Assembly: GCA_022495995.1 (NCBI GenBank) | Contig: JAFEMH010000931.1 | Coordinates: forward strand, 310,001 to 374,000 | Direction: 5' to 3' | From: Adenophora triphylla var. japonica | Lineage: Eukaryota > Streptophyta > Magnoliopsida > Asterales > Campanulaceae | DNA: 64,000 bases | Shown here: positions 45,492 to 56,577 of the stretch, one piece after another | How positions within the stretch are numbered: the first letter of the stretch is position 1 | Layout: each line of letters begins with the position of its first letter | Notes under the pieces: generated by a model | What the model was told of the DNA's origin: nothing | Seen by the model: only the letters and a program-made list of their open reading frames with translations | Databases searched by the model: none | Translations under genes and position numbers: made by a program

Positions 45492-48400
45492 TCATTTCTG
45501 AGAAGCAGCTTCAGCGGGACTAACTACCTCCGCCTCCTGTGTCTGCATATTTTCCCACTCGTTCCCTCGGCCTCCTCGCTGTGGAAACTGAGTAGCTGCT
45601 GGTGCTGCCCACTTGCTCGACAGAGCAATGCACATCATCTCATAGATCTTCCCACCAAGCTGTGATGGATTTTCAGGCTGCAAAATAATTTTTTTTTTTT
45701 TTTTTGCAGGAGTATTTTAGCAACCCAAGTCATAATAAAGTTTGAGGCTTTAAACCCTATCTTAGAACCCAAGGCTGGAATACCCCTTACAGTGAGACAA
45801 AGCACAAACTAGGGTCCTAATACCCGAGCCAACAATTCATGCAGTAAGTAGAACTAAGAGGGCATGAGATAATGGATAAAATGGAATTCCGCCAAAGGAA
45901 CGAGCATCTTGACATCCAAAAGCTCCTTTAAATTGTTGGCGGGGTGGTAAACCCTAACCTTATATCATAACTGTTGTTGTATGAAATAAATAAATTAACT
46001 TATGAATGAAGGAGGGTTTACTCACAGTGAAGCCGCTGGACATCATTGCAGTGTCGTACAAAAGATCAATAGCTCTCAGGGCCTCTTCGTCATCTGGACT
46101 ACTAATGCAAGCAGCCTACAAAATTCACCAATAAAAAGAGAATTAAGGACGCATTCTGTGGTGCTTTTCAATTAACTCAAATAGGATGGTCCAAATTATT
46201 TAAATGGGCAACATACGTTCAAGGTTTGAATGATAGGATGCTGAGGATTGATCTCAAAGACTCTCCTGCCCCTCATAAAGTCCATGCTGGAAGTGTCACC
46301 AACAGTTTGCGCCTTCATGAGCCTGTTAAGGAAAAAAAACATGAATTAATAATGCTCAAGTTCCCAACAAATCAATATAAAAACCAGTAATGATGGGGTA
46401 CGTTACTTCTCCATGTTAGCAGACCAACCAAATTTCCCAGTTGCTAGAACACAAGGGGAAGTGCTTAGCCGATTTGAGATTTGAACACTTGCAACTTTGT
46501 CACCTAATCTCTTCTTAATCCAGTCACAAGTAGGACCGAATTCTTGCTTCATCTCTTTTTCTTTCTCCTCGTTCTTTTCACCTACAAAATTTATCTGTTA
46601 TGAACCGGCTAGAAGATTCACAACTGAAATTACAAATTTGAGAGAATTATGATAGAAGGGAGAAATTAGAAGAAATTGGGTTGAGAAACAGAAGAAGAAT
46701 CGAGATTGAGAACAGAAGAAATTGGGTTGAGAAACAGAGAAGATTTTGAGAAGGAAGTTTTCTTAATTTTTCATTTTTTTTGATCTCTTACACCATTGAC
46801 GCCTCCTTTTAACATTCCTAACAACTGAACCGGAAAAATAGACCAACTGAACCAGCAAAAATAAACCGGCTAACTACTAACTCGGTCTAAAGTGAACCGA
46901 CTCCTACTACATAACGACACTAACGAAGATACTAACAGACTACCAACGGTCATCACCTTATTTAACCCTAGATCATTACATTCCCTACTCCTTCAAACAA
47001 TCCTTGTCCTCAAGGATTTAACCAATTACCTCGGGCAACTTGATAATTCTGCAGCAATACTTGATATCACACTGAGCATGAGACAAGCTAGAGCCATCCT
47101 CCATATAGTCATAATTGTGACTTCGTTCAGCTAGTCCGAGAAACTCATCCTGCCTTCTAGTTTCTTCATCTATTACTCCACCCGAAAATTTATTTTCAAC
47201 CCCAAATGCTTCAATTTGATTATTCTGATATAGTCTCATCTCCTTAAAGAACACATCCTCATACCAGTCCTTTAAAGCATACTGAAAATAGTAATCCACA
47301 TTTATGGACCTTATGATTTTGACTAGAGCATTATCATCTGTCACAACACTCAACCCTCCAGGTCCTTGGTACTTATGAAGCGATGGATTTTTGTCATTTG
47401 CATAGTTAACTGTCGCCACATTATTGCGCATATCATCAAAAAGTTGATCTTCTCCCCACCACAAGATCATCATCAATAAAATAAGTCTCAGCCGCAGACC
47501 CCATATTATAACAAGCAAGGTTAAAAAACCCTGCCTAAAATACCATGATCCTTTTACAGCCAACTTCAGCAATGCAGTAGTTATAAAATTTAAGCTCAAA
47601 GAGCATTATCAAGATCCAGAAAATGGTGCAGAAGATGAGCAAACTCTAAAGGGAGATCAAACAACTAAGAGTCACGCCAACTGTTCGACAAAATGCCCGG
47701 GAGAAATGGAGGGATTGCTCCAATCAGTTGATGGTTCAAGGATGATTGATGAAAATGGTGTGAAATCACTTGCAATAATCTCAAATGATGTTGGTGCTTC
47801 GATGACCGAATACGTATCTCTTGTTTCCAAGATTGTTGATGAATTCGATGCCAAGTTCAAGGAAAATGGTGATGAATATGTTAAGAAATTGGGTTGAGAA
47901 ACAGAGAAGATTTTGAGAAGGAAGTTTTCTTAATTTTTCATTTTTTTGATCTCTTACACCATTGACACCTCCTTTTAACATTCCTAACAACTGAACCGGA
48001 AAAATAGACCAACTGAACCAGCAAAAATAAACTGGCTAACTACTAACTCGGTCTAAAGTGAACCGACTCCTACTACATAACGACACTAACGAAGATACTA
48101 ACCGACTACCAACGGTCATCACCTAATTTAACCCTAGATCATTACATTATCATTGAGGATAATCACTCCTGATTAAGGCCAGAAGCAGGTCAAACAGAAG
48201 AATCAAGTCATTGCAAGGAACATGAGCTTCAACAAGTAACCAAGCAAGGTTAGTTACCAAATGATCGTGTTTGTATCAGATAATTATTACCATGCAACTA
48301 ACATAAAACTTCTTTTCTGGTAGTGGTGTGGTGGCCAAGTTGGTGGTAAGGTGTGATAGGATTATTGTCATTCTTTGCACCAGAAATTATGAAGTTGAAA

Positions 48401-51400
48401 CGGTAAACAACTAACCAATATCCAAGTCTTCCTTGCTAATATCGACAAAATTCTTTTCCTTGTATGACTTGAGATTTGTGATGGCAATCTCATCAATGGG
48501 ATCAACCAAGAACAATACCTGTAGCAAAGATAGATATGTTCATACAATTGAAGCCAAGGGAATTATGAGGAGGGGTGCACACTTTATAATGAAAAGAATA
48601 TTGCAGCAACAAATATATGCACGTACTTCAAGATCCTTCTCAAGAAGCTTCTCCAGGAAAGGGGTGTTTCTTGCAACTGAAACGCTGTCGGCAGCAATGT
48701 AATAAATATCTTTTTGCTCAGGCTTCATGTTCTCAACGTATTCATCTAAGCTAATCATCTCCTCCTCACTTTGAGACGAGAAAAATCGTAGCAATGGACC
48801 AAGGCGCTTATGATTTTCACGGTCTTCTAGGCATCCCATTTTCAGGTACTTGCCGTAGTTCTCCCAAAACTTCTCATAATCCTAGAACAGATGGCAAAAA
48901 AGTAAGCTAGTGATAATTGCTTAAGAGCACAAGAAAACAGAGATGCTCTCGCATATTTTGAATGGCATCAATCAGAAGTCAGAAAGTAGAACATTTCAGC
49001 ACATACTTCTCTATTTTCACTCATAGATATGCCCAAAATCATGTCAAATGCCTTCCGCACCAAACGCTTCCTCATAATGCAGACCTTTCAAAATAGCATA
49101 ACCAGAATGAGTCGATGAACAGTCACCAGATGATAGGCAACTTCTACAGTATGTCATATGCACTTACGATACGACTTTCTTGGAGAATTTCACGTGATAC
49201 ATTCAATGGTAGGTCATTTGAATCTACAACACCTTTGACGAATCGCAAATATCGTGGAAACTACAGAAAAAATGAAAAACATTTACGGTTATTAGCTCCA
49301 ATGTGAAATATTACTAGTAGTAAGCTCTGACATAAAGCCCTTCAGACCTTTGCCATCAAAATGATTGCAGTTATTCTTACCAATTCTCCATCAAAGTCAT
49401 CCGAGATGAAGACGCGTTTAACATAAAGCCTTATATTCTTTGACTTTGGATTGGCTATGTCGTCCCGTGGAGGATAGGCAGGCACATACAATATAGACCG
49501 GAACTCCACCTCTCCCTACAAACAAAAAGGAGGGGGACAATAATTAATTTTATTTTTCAAACTCCCTTAATGTTGGTGATGCTCAAGCAACATGCTCCCT
49601 ATCATCATCAGTATTACACCTATCATCCTTACGCTTCCAACTTAGTGGTGTAGACAAATATGCTTTTCTTAAGCCACTTAGATAAGTGCATTTGATTGCG
49701 AACCACCAGGCACATGTCCACAATCTATGTTACCCGGACTCTTCAAATATGTTGAAGTACCCGTGTCCGACACGTATCGTGTCCGACAAGACACCCCGAC
49801 ACCCGCATTTTCATTTGGATACGACAAGCAAAATTAAAAAGAAAAAAAGGAGTGAGTTGACTTCATTTATAAAAAATTTACAAGTTTTAATGTTGTTTTA
49901 CTTAATTATACATTATATCTTAGCAAAAAAGGAGTGAGTTGACTTCATTTATAAGTAAAGTATATAAATAGACTCAATATATTTTGTTATTAACGTATAC
50001 CCGTACCCGTATCCTAATTTTAGGACAGTGTCCCCGTGTCCAATTTTTTGAGGAAAAGTGAATCCGACACTAGGATCTGTACCCGTGTCAGATACCCGAT
50101 CCCGAGTCCAGGTAACATAGTCCACAATATGACAATTAAGGTCACCAGCAATGTAATAGCAGTTACCTCGGTAGTGAAGTGTGACGATGCTAAAGGCTCT
50201 ACATACTCATTGAATGTCTTCTTGTAAAATTCATTATATTCCTCTGTACTAACTTCCTTGGGGTTCCGCAGCTGCATAGAAACAAAGGCTAGTGAGTTGC
50301 TTCTATTGCAAGACAAATCATACAGAAGATACTGTTAGAAGTATGATCTCACCCATATTGGCTGGGTCTCATTTGTGAGCTCCCAATCCCAGTATTTCTC
50401 AACAACTGTCTTAGTTTTCTTCTTCCCCTATTACAAGGAAAAGATTATCACAACTCATAAGCACAGAAAAAAGGGATAACTATGCTTAAGAAAATGCACA
50501 TTTTTATTTACAAGGAAAAGAACCATACCTCAGTATTCTCTTCCGCCTCATCTTTCTTTGCCTCGGTTGGGTCGTCAACTTCAACCTACAACGAGCAAAG
50601 CATTACCACCAAGAAATGGAACATGCCAACACCCTACGGACATCAGCGAAATCTCACCAGGGCATCAAATTTATGTAGGAATATCACATACTCCCTCCGT
50701 CCCACTCGAATTAGAACATTTTGCCATTTTGGGTGTCCCACATGAATTAGGACAACCTCAAAATGGAAATGTTTTATTCAATGGGACCTACTTTCACACT
50801 CACAACAACTTTCCACTTATTATTCTTTACCCCACTTTCTCTTTCCTACCCCACTTTTCATACTCACAACACCTACTCCACTAACACTTTTCCTTAATCC
50901 CCATGTCATTCCACAAAATCCTATTTCGAGTGGGACGGAGGGAGTATAAAAGATGTCCGTCACTGAACCATACCTCTTTGGTATATCCCTTCTCCTGCCA
51001 TGTGTAAATTGGGAATGAGACAAACTGAGAATAGTTTTTCACAAGCTTCTGAATCCTTTCTGGATGAGCAAAACCTTTGTCAACACGCTGAGAATAAGGA
51101 GGAGAATACATGTAAGAGATGTTGGTGGACTAAATGTTCTATAAAAATAGAGAAAGAGAAGAACTTGTGGCAGACCTTGAGATGTAATGTCAAGCGAGTC
51201 CCCCTAGGAAGAATCTTCTCGGGATCAGTCTCCTCTCTTATGGTATAGGAGCTAGAATCGGCCTCTCCTTCCCACACATACTGCTTGTCAGATTTTGGAC
51301 TCTTTGTTGATACAACCACCTTTCAATAACAAAAAATCATGAGAATATTGAAGACTATATAGAGTCCAGGTGCATGAGGAGTAGGTTTGGAGTTGGGGTA

Positions 51401-53651
51401 CAAACCTTGTCAGAAACCAAGAAGGCAGAATAAAATCCAACACCAAATTGACCAATTAAATTGCTGTCAGCTCCAGCATCCTTGCTTTCCTGTCCAATGA
51501 TATGTTTTCTCTTTATGATTATTTTCCTTTTCTTATTTTCAAATATCATTTCTTTAGCCGTAAGATGCACATTTGATCAAAGCACCACAACTGAATATAT
51601 AGAAATCACTTATGGAAGTGACAGGGAAACACATAATTTTGCACCTTCAAAGCTTTCAAAAACTTTGCAGTTCCACTTTGCGCAATAGTTCCAAGACAAT
51701 CAACAATCTCTTCGCGGGTCATTCCGATACCAGAATCCCTGCAAAAACAATGCAAGTAAGCAGTTTGATGTTATAAAAAACACTAAAAAGAGTTCATTTG
51801 TAGTTGCAATGCTTACGTGATAGTAATTATCCCATTGTCTGTATCTGTCTGAATTCGAATATCAAGATCAACCGCACCCTGTAAAAGGTCGGGGTCTGTA
51901 ACACTCAAGAATCGCAGCTTGTCCAAGGCATCACTAGCATTGCTGTAATTGAAAATCATTGAGTCACTCATCATATCACAAAGTAAAAGTGGGTACAAGT
52001 ATTCCGAAGCACCCAGCATAATGTCTAACTTGAGTAAAAAAATCTCAGTATTTTTGCTTCATAGCACCGCAGGCAGCAACTTAAATAACATCAATCAATA
52101 AGTGTTCCATCTCAAGCAATTTGAACCTGCAGCTTTTTGTACTAAGCTTTTATACTTTCTTTCACTTGTATGCAGGCCCGGCCCTAGTGCAAGGCAAGTG
52201 AGGCCATTGCCTAGGGCCACCAAAATTACTACTTATATTAGGGCCCCAAAATTTTACACATGTACTAAAGCGGCCAAGTGGTTTAGTATTCAACCAAAAG
52301 GTGAATTAGCCAAGTTCGATTCTTGGTAGCTATGTTGTTCAAAACTTTTAGTATTCTTTTAGAATATTAAATTATTTACAATTTTCTATATTTGCAATTG
52401 TCATCTTAATATTATCCTAATAGTTATTTGAATACTTTGTCATAATCATTATAATTTTATTTCAATATTTCTTTAAATTAAATTACCCAGAATTATCTCA
52501 AATAAAAAATGTTAACCCAACCTAATTATCAATATTCACTAGTTAAGAATCCCAATCATTTTATTAACAAAATCTAAAAGCTAGGGAATGATGAAAAGAG
52601 AGACCTTGAAAAAAAAATTGCTAAAATTTAAGAAAAAACATAAAGAAAGGCCTAGGACAAAAAGAACAAGTGGCAAAAATAAGGGGCAGGCCGCAGATAA
52701 TAGAGATTTTAGAACCTCATCGCCCATTTACCATTAAGGTTAAAAAAAAATGAGGGCCCCAACCGACTAATTAGCCTAGGGCGCCATTTATCACAGGACC
52801 GGCCCTGCTTGCATGCGAACTTCTGCTACCAGCCTATCAATGTTTTTATGGCGCAAATGTATCTTTTAAGATGAGTCCTATATGCTTAAGAAATAATAAT
52901 GCATGTATGATTATATGTACTCCCTCCATATTAAGTGTTGCGCCTTCTTTTTTGTCTGTCCCATAATAAGTGTCGCATTTCTAAATATATAAATAGTGTA
53001 AGCGCAATTTTACCATAGTACGAGTAACGTTACTAACGTACAAAAAAGTAAAGCACATTCCTTAATCACGTTGACAATTCAACTGATAAACTCGTTATGG
53101 GATGGAGGGAGTACAAGATATAACATTCTCTTGTTCCATAATCAACACGGTAGTTTAATTATTCAATTCATGTGTGAGCTTAATACTTCTACAAGAAGTC
53201 CAAGGTCTTCACTAGTAAAAGTAAGTCGTCATCAGCAATTCCGAATATAACTAGAGTAATTAGGACGAGGTTGGTAATCTAAAACATGCCTGATAAGCTC
53301 CCGAAGGAATACCTCCTTGTTGCTGTAAAGGCTGTTGACAATTAGGTCCATGAGCCGACTTACCTGTCATGAAGCAAAACAAAACACGGAGTCAGAATCG
53401 GTAACAAATAATTGGACAAACTCAACATCCACAAATATGAGAAAGAAAACTCAATTATCTTTCGAACAAAATACCTCGGCTTGATACTCATATTTCTCAG
53501 CAGATGTATCTGATTCCGAAGCAGCAGCAGTTGATTCGAATCGGTTGCCAAGATAAAGCCCATTTCTCATGTTCAGAGGCTTTGTGGTAGTGGGGGTGCT
53601 ACATGTACCACAGGTTAAGGCTGAATACCATCTGGCATCCCTCTCTCCATT
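45492..53651 (-). CDS. HSP90-6: Mitochondrial heat shock protein 90-6 (HSP89.1 type), exons 2-20
   Basis: Exons on the minus strand: 53651-53475, 53363-53290, 51942-51817, 51738-51645, 51489-51406, 51319-51176, 51087-50974, 50585-50529, 50427-50353, 50271-50167, 49515-49381, 49260-49168, 49084-49007, 48881-48627, 48518-48416, 46581-46407, 46322-46217, 46115-46026, 45677-45492. They join in frame to 756 residues; Arabidopsis HSP90-6 has about 799. Visible: [20 protein letters not shown] and ASDALDKLR of the ATPase domain, [21 protein letters not shown], middle-domain [14 protein letters not shown] and [13 protein letters not shown], then the C-terminal dimerisation part ending [14 protein letters not shown]. 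The charged linker is short, and the sequence before EYQAEVSRLM and the C-terminus match HSP90-6 rather than cytosolic or ER HSP90. It is an ATP-driven chaperone of the mitochondrial matrix. No start codon is seen: exon 1 with the targeting peptide is missing from the next 10 kb. Confidence 0.95.
46596..46980 (-). repeat. 3' LTR of the small element
   Basis: Matches 47893-48146 over about 255 bp with few differences. On the minus strand it begins TGTAATGATCTAGGG. Confidence 0.85.
47018..47599 (-). other. Open frame in the small LTR element, unrecognised
   Basis: About 190 codons on the element's own strand. The N-terminal third is hydrophobic and may be out of frame. The rest ([46 protein letters not shown]) looks like real protein. 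I do not recognise it. It reads to within 40 bases of the purine tract, so it may be the tail of a former element protein or acquired sequence. Confidence 0.35.
47600..47897 (+). other. Possible captured gene fragment, antisense in the small LTR element
   Basis: Open on the plus strand from [20 protein letters not shown] through [18 protein letters not shown] and [18 protein letters not shown] to [13 protein letters not shown], where it meets the broken end of the right LTR. Composition and codon pattern look like a genuine exon. The product is not recognised. Confidence 0.35.
49725..50120. mobile_element. hAT-type MITE in an HSP90-6 intron
   Basis: Inverted ends CTATGTTACCCGGACTC and GAGTCCAGGTAACATAG (one mismatch), 8-bp duplicated target TCCACAAT at 49717-49724 and 50121-50128. 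Interior rich in ACCCGTGTCCGACAC motifs. Confidence 0.9.
50691..50944. mobile_element. Stowaway MITE in an HSP90-6 intron
   Basis: TA duplication, ends CTCCCTCCGTCCCACTCGAA and TTTCGAGTGGGACGGAGGGAG (last 20 bases inverted). It ends 30 bases from an exon. Confidence 0.92.
52173..52807. mobile_element. hAT-type element in an HSP90-6 intron
   Basis: Ends CAGGCCCGGCCCT and AGGACCGGCCCTG inverted, flanked by CTTGTATG (52165-52172) and CTTGCATG (52808-52815), an 8-bp duplication with one mismatch. TTGCCTAGGGC and GCCTAGGGCGCC form subterminal inverted motifs. Confidence 0.85.
52920..53111. mobile_element. Stowaway MITE in an HSP90-6 intron
   Basis: TA duplication, CTCCCTCCATATTAAGTGTT to GTTATGGGATGGAGGGAG, 192 bp. 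Confidence 0.85.
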
Positions 53652-54374
53652 CTGCTTGGATCAACATACCAGAAACAGTTACGTTAAGAAAATGAAGACT
53701 TCGACATGCTTGCACTACAAGTAATAAAAAGCTGGTTAATTCGTGAGTATGCATTTCAAGCCAAATTCTCAACTATACCAGTAAGATGGGATACAACACA
53801 CATTTCAAGTCTTAACTAGGTTAAAGATTCTGATAAACTAGACCAACGCACACTTGAACCACCCCTGAGGCTTAACTAAGTTAAATATTCTGATAAACTA
53901 AGTAACAAAATTAAACATTTATTTACCTCCTTGGTCCCATCCAAAATGAATGGTGGAGCGAGAGTAGTGGCGAGGCTAGGTTAAGGCCATGGGAGTCATT
54001 CGACCGCCTTCAATTTTGGAATGTGTCAAGTTTAGCACTTTGATATTTTAGAAAATGACTTTTTACACTTGAAATATTAGATTTATACGTTTTGACCCCC
54101 TTGTATGCTAAATTTGGATATCTTATAATTAGGCCAAACTTCATTTTCATCCATTATACTTTCACCCAACTTTCACTTTAACCATTCTACTTTTTTATTA
54201 ACATGAAAGCCATTGTACTTTGGAAAACCTTTCATCTTGATATCATATTCATGCCCTTATTTGTGCCCAATTGTGCCAATCTGACCTATGATTTATAAAA
54301 TCATGTAAACCTATTAGTTAATAAGAAAAACAAGAACTCTCTGGAAATGCTATAAAATTGAACAAAATTGGTGA
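53652..54374. other. HSP90-6 intron 1 (part), no exon found
   Basis: Begins at the acceptor CAAGCAG on the minus strand. No transit-peptide-like open frame is present. A stretch near 53950-54110 (GGCGAGGCTAGG, ATTTTGGAATGTGTCAAGTT) looks like a decayed repeat. Confidence 0.5.
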
Positions 54375-56096
54375 TGCTGCCATCCAAAATCAATGGTTGC
54401 ACAGGAACTGAACTAGGACACTCCGGCTGGTTCCTCCTTTGCTAGGTCACCTACACACATACAAGCACGTAAACTAGGCCGGGGGTGGCTCCGGCAAAAC
54501 CCCTCCGGCGTGAGAGTAAGGTTACTAGCTTACAAATCTGATGACAACACAGGAAAATTTAGAGAGAGAGAGAGCTTAGAGAGTAGAAAGAGAGAACATA
54601 CCCATGCAAATGCCACTATTCCTCTATTTATACTCCCAAGCCCCCATGTGCCTTGCACATGGGGAGGACACTTGTCAATCATCCACCATGGGTCCCCAAC
54701 CAACTCCAAAGTTAGTGGGATTATACTGTTTACCTTGTCACATCAACTATCAAATGTAGGCGGCTAGGGTAAAACACACAGGCGCCAATCGGAATGACGC
54801 CCAGAAACGCCCAACTATACATGTCGCCCAGGCGACAACCAAGGGAAAAAACGACATTCATCAGGTCGCCATAAACCATGCACCTCACATAAGGCGGGCT
54901 CCCCACTCTATGTCCCATCACAACGAATTGTCGACAGGTACAACATGTTCCTCGCGTAACATTATTTCTTACTCAGCCGTACTCTCACGCATAGAGCCGT
55001 CAAGTTGGGACGGTCCCGTCGGGACGTCCCGTCCCGCCATACAAATGGGACGGGATGGGACGGAATATTTTAGTCCCGTCCCGTTTTCGTCCCGTCCCGT
55101 ATCGTCCCGTTCCCGTCGCGGGACAACTTATTTTTATCCCGTCCCGTCCCGTTTTTCCGTATTGACCCGTACAAGTATTATATATTTATCACCACTACTA
55201 ATTTTAGCAACTAAAAAACCATTTCTCTATACATACACTAAAGAATATTTATTCACTAGAACTTATAATATTAGTCTCTAGATGATGATGATTGTTGATT
55301 TGTAAGAAGTTATTAAATTCGTCTTTAACAAATAACACAACCTAAATATACTTGAGATATTATGAGTTGTTATCTACTCCATAGATCAGATTATGAACTG
55401 ATATACCTAAAATCGTGTGAATTTAGAATTTGAGCAATTGTTATGAGAATGCGTCCATAGATCGATTACTGATTTTTTTAGATAATATGGTATGATGGTT
55501 CAATTTGACAATTTTCCAACAAAAGAATACATTTGGCCGTGGCCTTGGCGCCTAGTCAACGTTTATCTCTCCTAGTCAACGGGTCCCGCATGGATCCCGC
55601 GGGATCCCGCGTCCCGCAAATGGGACGGGATGGGACGGAGTATTTTAGTCCCGTCCCGTTTTGTCCCGTCCCGTCTCGTCCCGTTCCCGTCGTGGGACAA
55701 CATAATTTCGTCCCGTCCCGTCCCGTATTCCCGTATTGACGGCTCTACTCACGCACCATCTTACCTATGTCGCATGATCGCCCTATGTCGCCTCCATCAC
55801 CCATGTCGCATCAACGTTGTGAGCCTATTTACAGAACTTGGACTCAGCAGGCTCGCCCCATTCTTCGCTATTGGGCCTAACCTTATTAACTGGGCCCAAA
55901 CCATTTTCTATAATCGTATCAGAAGCCCCCAAGTTCAAGACCTGGACTATTCATGGTCTAGGAGAGAACTTTTACAGTCGCTTACGGTTTTCGCCATTTC
56001 ACGCCCTTTTGGCGAGAAATATGCCTCAAATGACACCTACACTTTCACGTGTCACACCAGGGTTGATCGGATAGGGCGGTTAGGCAGCGCCATACA
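54375..56096 (-). repeat. 3' LTR, with nested hAT
   Basis: On the minus strand it begins TGTATGGCGCTGCC and ends GGATGGCAGCA. TATA box GGAGTATAAATAGAGG at about 54621-54636. The CTCACGCCGGAGGGGTTTTG part resembles the LTR at 32637-33456. Without the 764-bp hAT insertion and its duplication it is about 960 bp. Boundaries were set by TG/CA ends and the purine tract, without the partner LTR. Confidence 0.65.
54992..55747. mobile_element. hAT element nested in the LTR, GTCCCGTCCC-rich
   Basis: Perfect 12-bp inverted ends TAGAGCCGTCAA and perfect 8-bp duplicated target CTCACGCA (54984-54991, 55748-55755). Two diverged 85-bp direct repeats (about 55043-55130 and 55617-55702) of GGGACGGGATGGGACGG type lie near its ends. 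Confidence 0.95.
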
Positions 56097-56110
56097 CCCC
56101 CTAGGAATTC
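56097..56110 (-). other. Polypurine tract of the Tat-like element
   Basis: Minus strand AATTCCTAGGGGG just before the LTR start TGTATGG; called by position. Confidence 0.4.
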
Positions 56111-56577
56111 GTGTCGTTTTATTAAATTGCCTTCAACAATAATGGGGGGGGGGAGTTTCAAAATTCGAATCTTCTCTTAAATACACGTTAAAATCTTCCC
56201 CAAACCTTTTCACCTTCCGTTGCTTAGAACCCGAAAATCACCCTATCATTTTCATTTCTTACTTTCTCCCATTTGTTATTTTCCCTACTCTGCAGAGACC
56301 ACCGGCGAAACACTTTCCGGCCATCGCTTTTTCACTTATTCAGTCAATTTCCACCGTTCCTTTTACCCTCAAACGTGCTCCCCTTCTTCCTACCTACGTT
56401 ACGCTTCCCTTTCCAGCCAATTTGAAGCGTTTTCGAAGGAAATCAACAGTTTTCAAGGTTTTTCGGCCGTTCTCCGGCCGATCTCCAAGTTTCTACTCTT
56501 TTCTGCAAATTCCCAGGTATATTCTCTTATTCCATTGAATTCTCGCTTTAATTCTCATTTTTCACATCTCGCATGAT

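Larger units (their letters stand above)
46596..48146 (-). mobile_element. Small non-autonomous LTR retrotransposon in an HSP90-6 intron
   Basis: Duplicated target TTATC (46591-46595, 48147-48151). The left LTR (46596-46980, 385 bp) runs TGTTATG … CATTACA. The right LTR (about 47893-48146) lacks its inner 110 bp and the primer site. Minus-strand order is shown by the purine tract GAAGGAGTAGGGAA just before the left LTR. The interior is about 900 bp, with no polymerase motif. Confidence 0.85.

Noticed and set aside
50482..51023. Several frames over 50690-50945
   Set aside because: They run through a Stowaway MITE and antisense to HSP90-6 exons.
53930..54115. Candidate HSP90-6 exon 1
   Set aside because: No start codon with a targeting-peptide-like frame and no donor in phase; looks like decayed repeat DNA.
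54910..56142. Frames with repeated PVPSRPVPS
   Set aside because: They are translated GTCCCGTCCC repeats of the nested hAT and the adjacent LTR.
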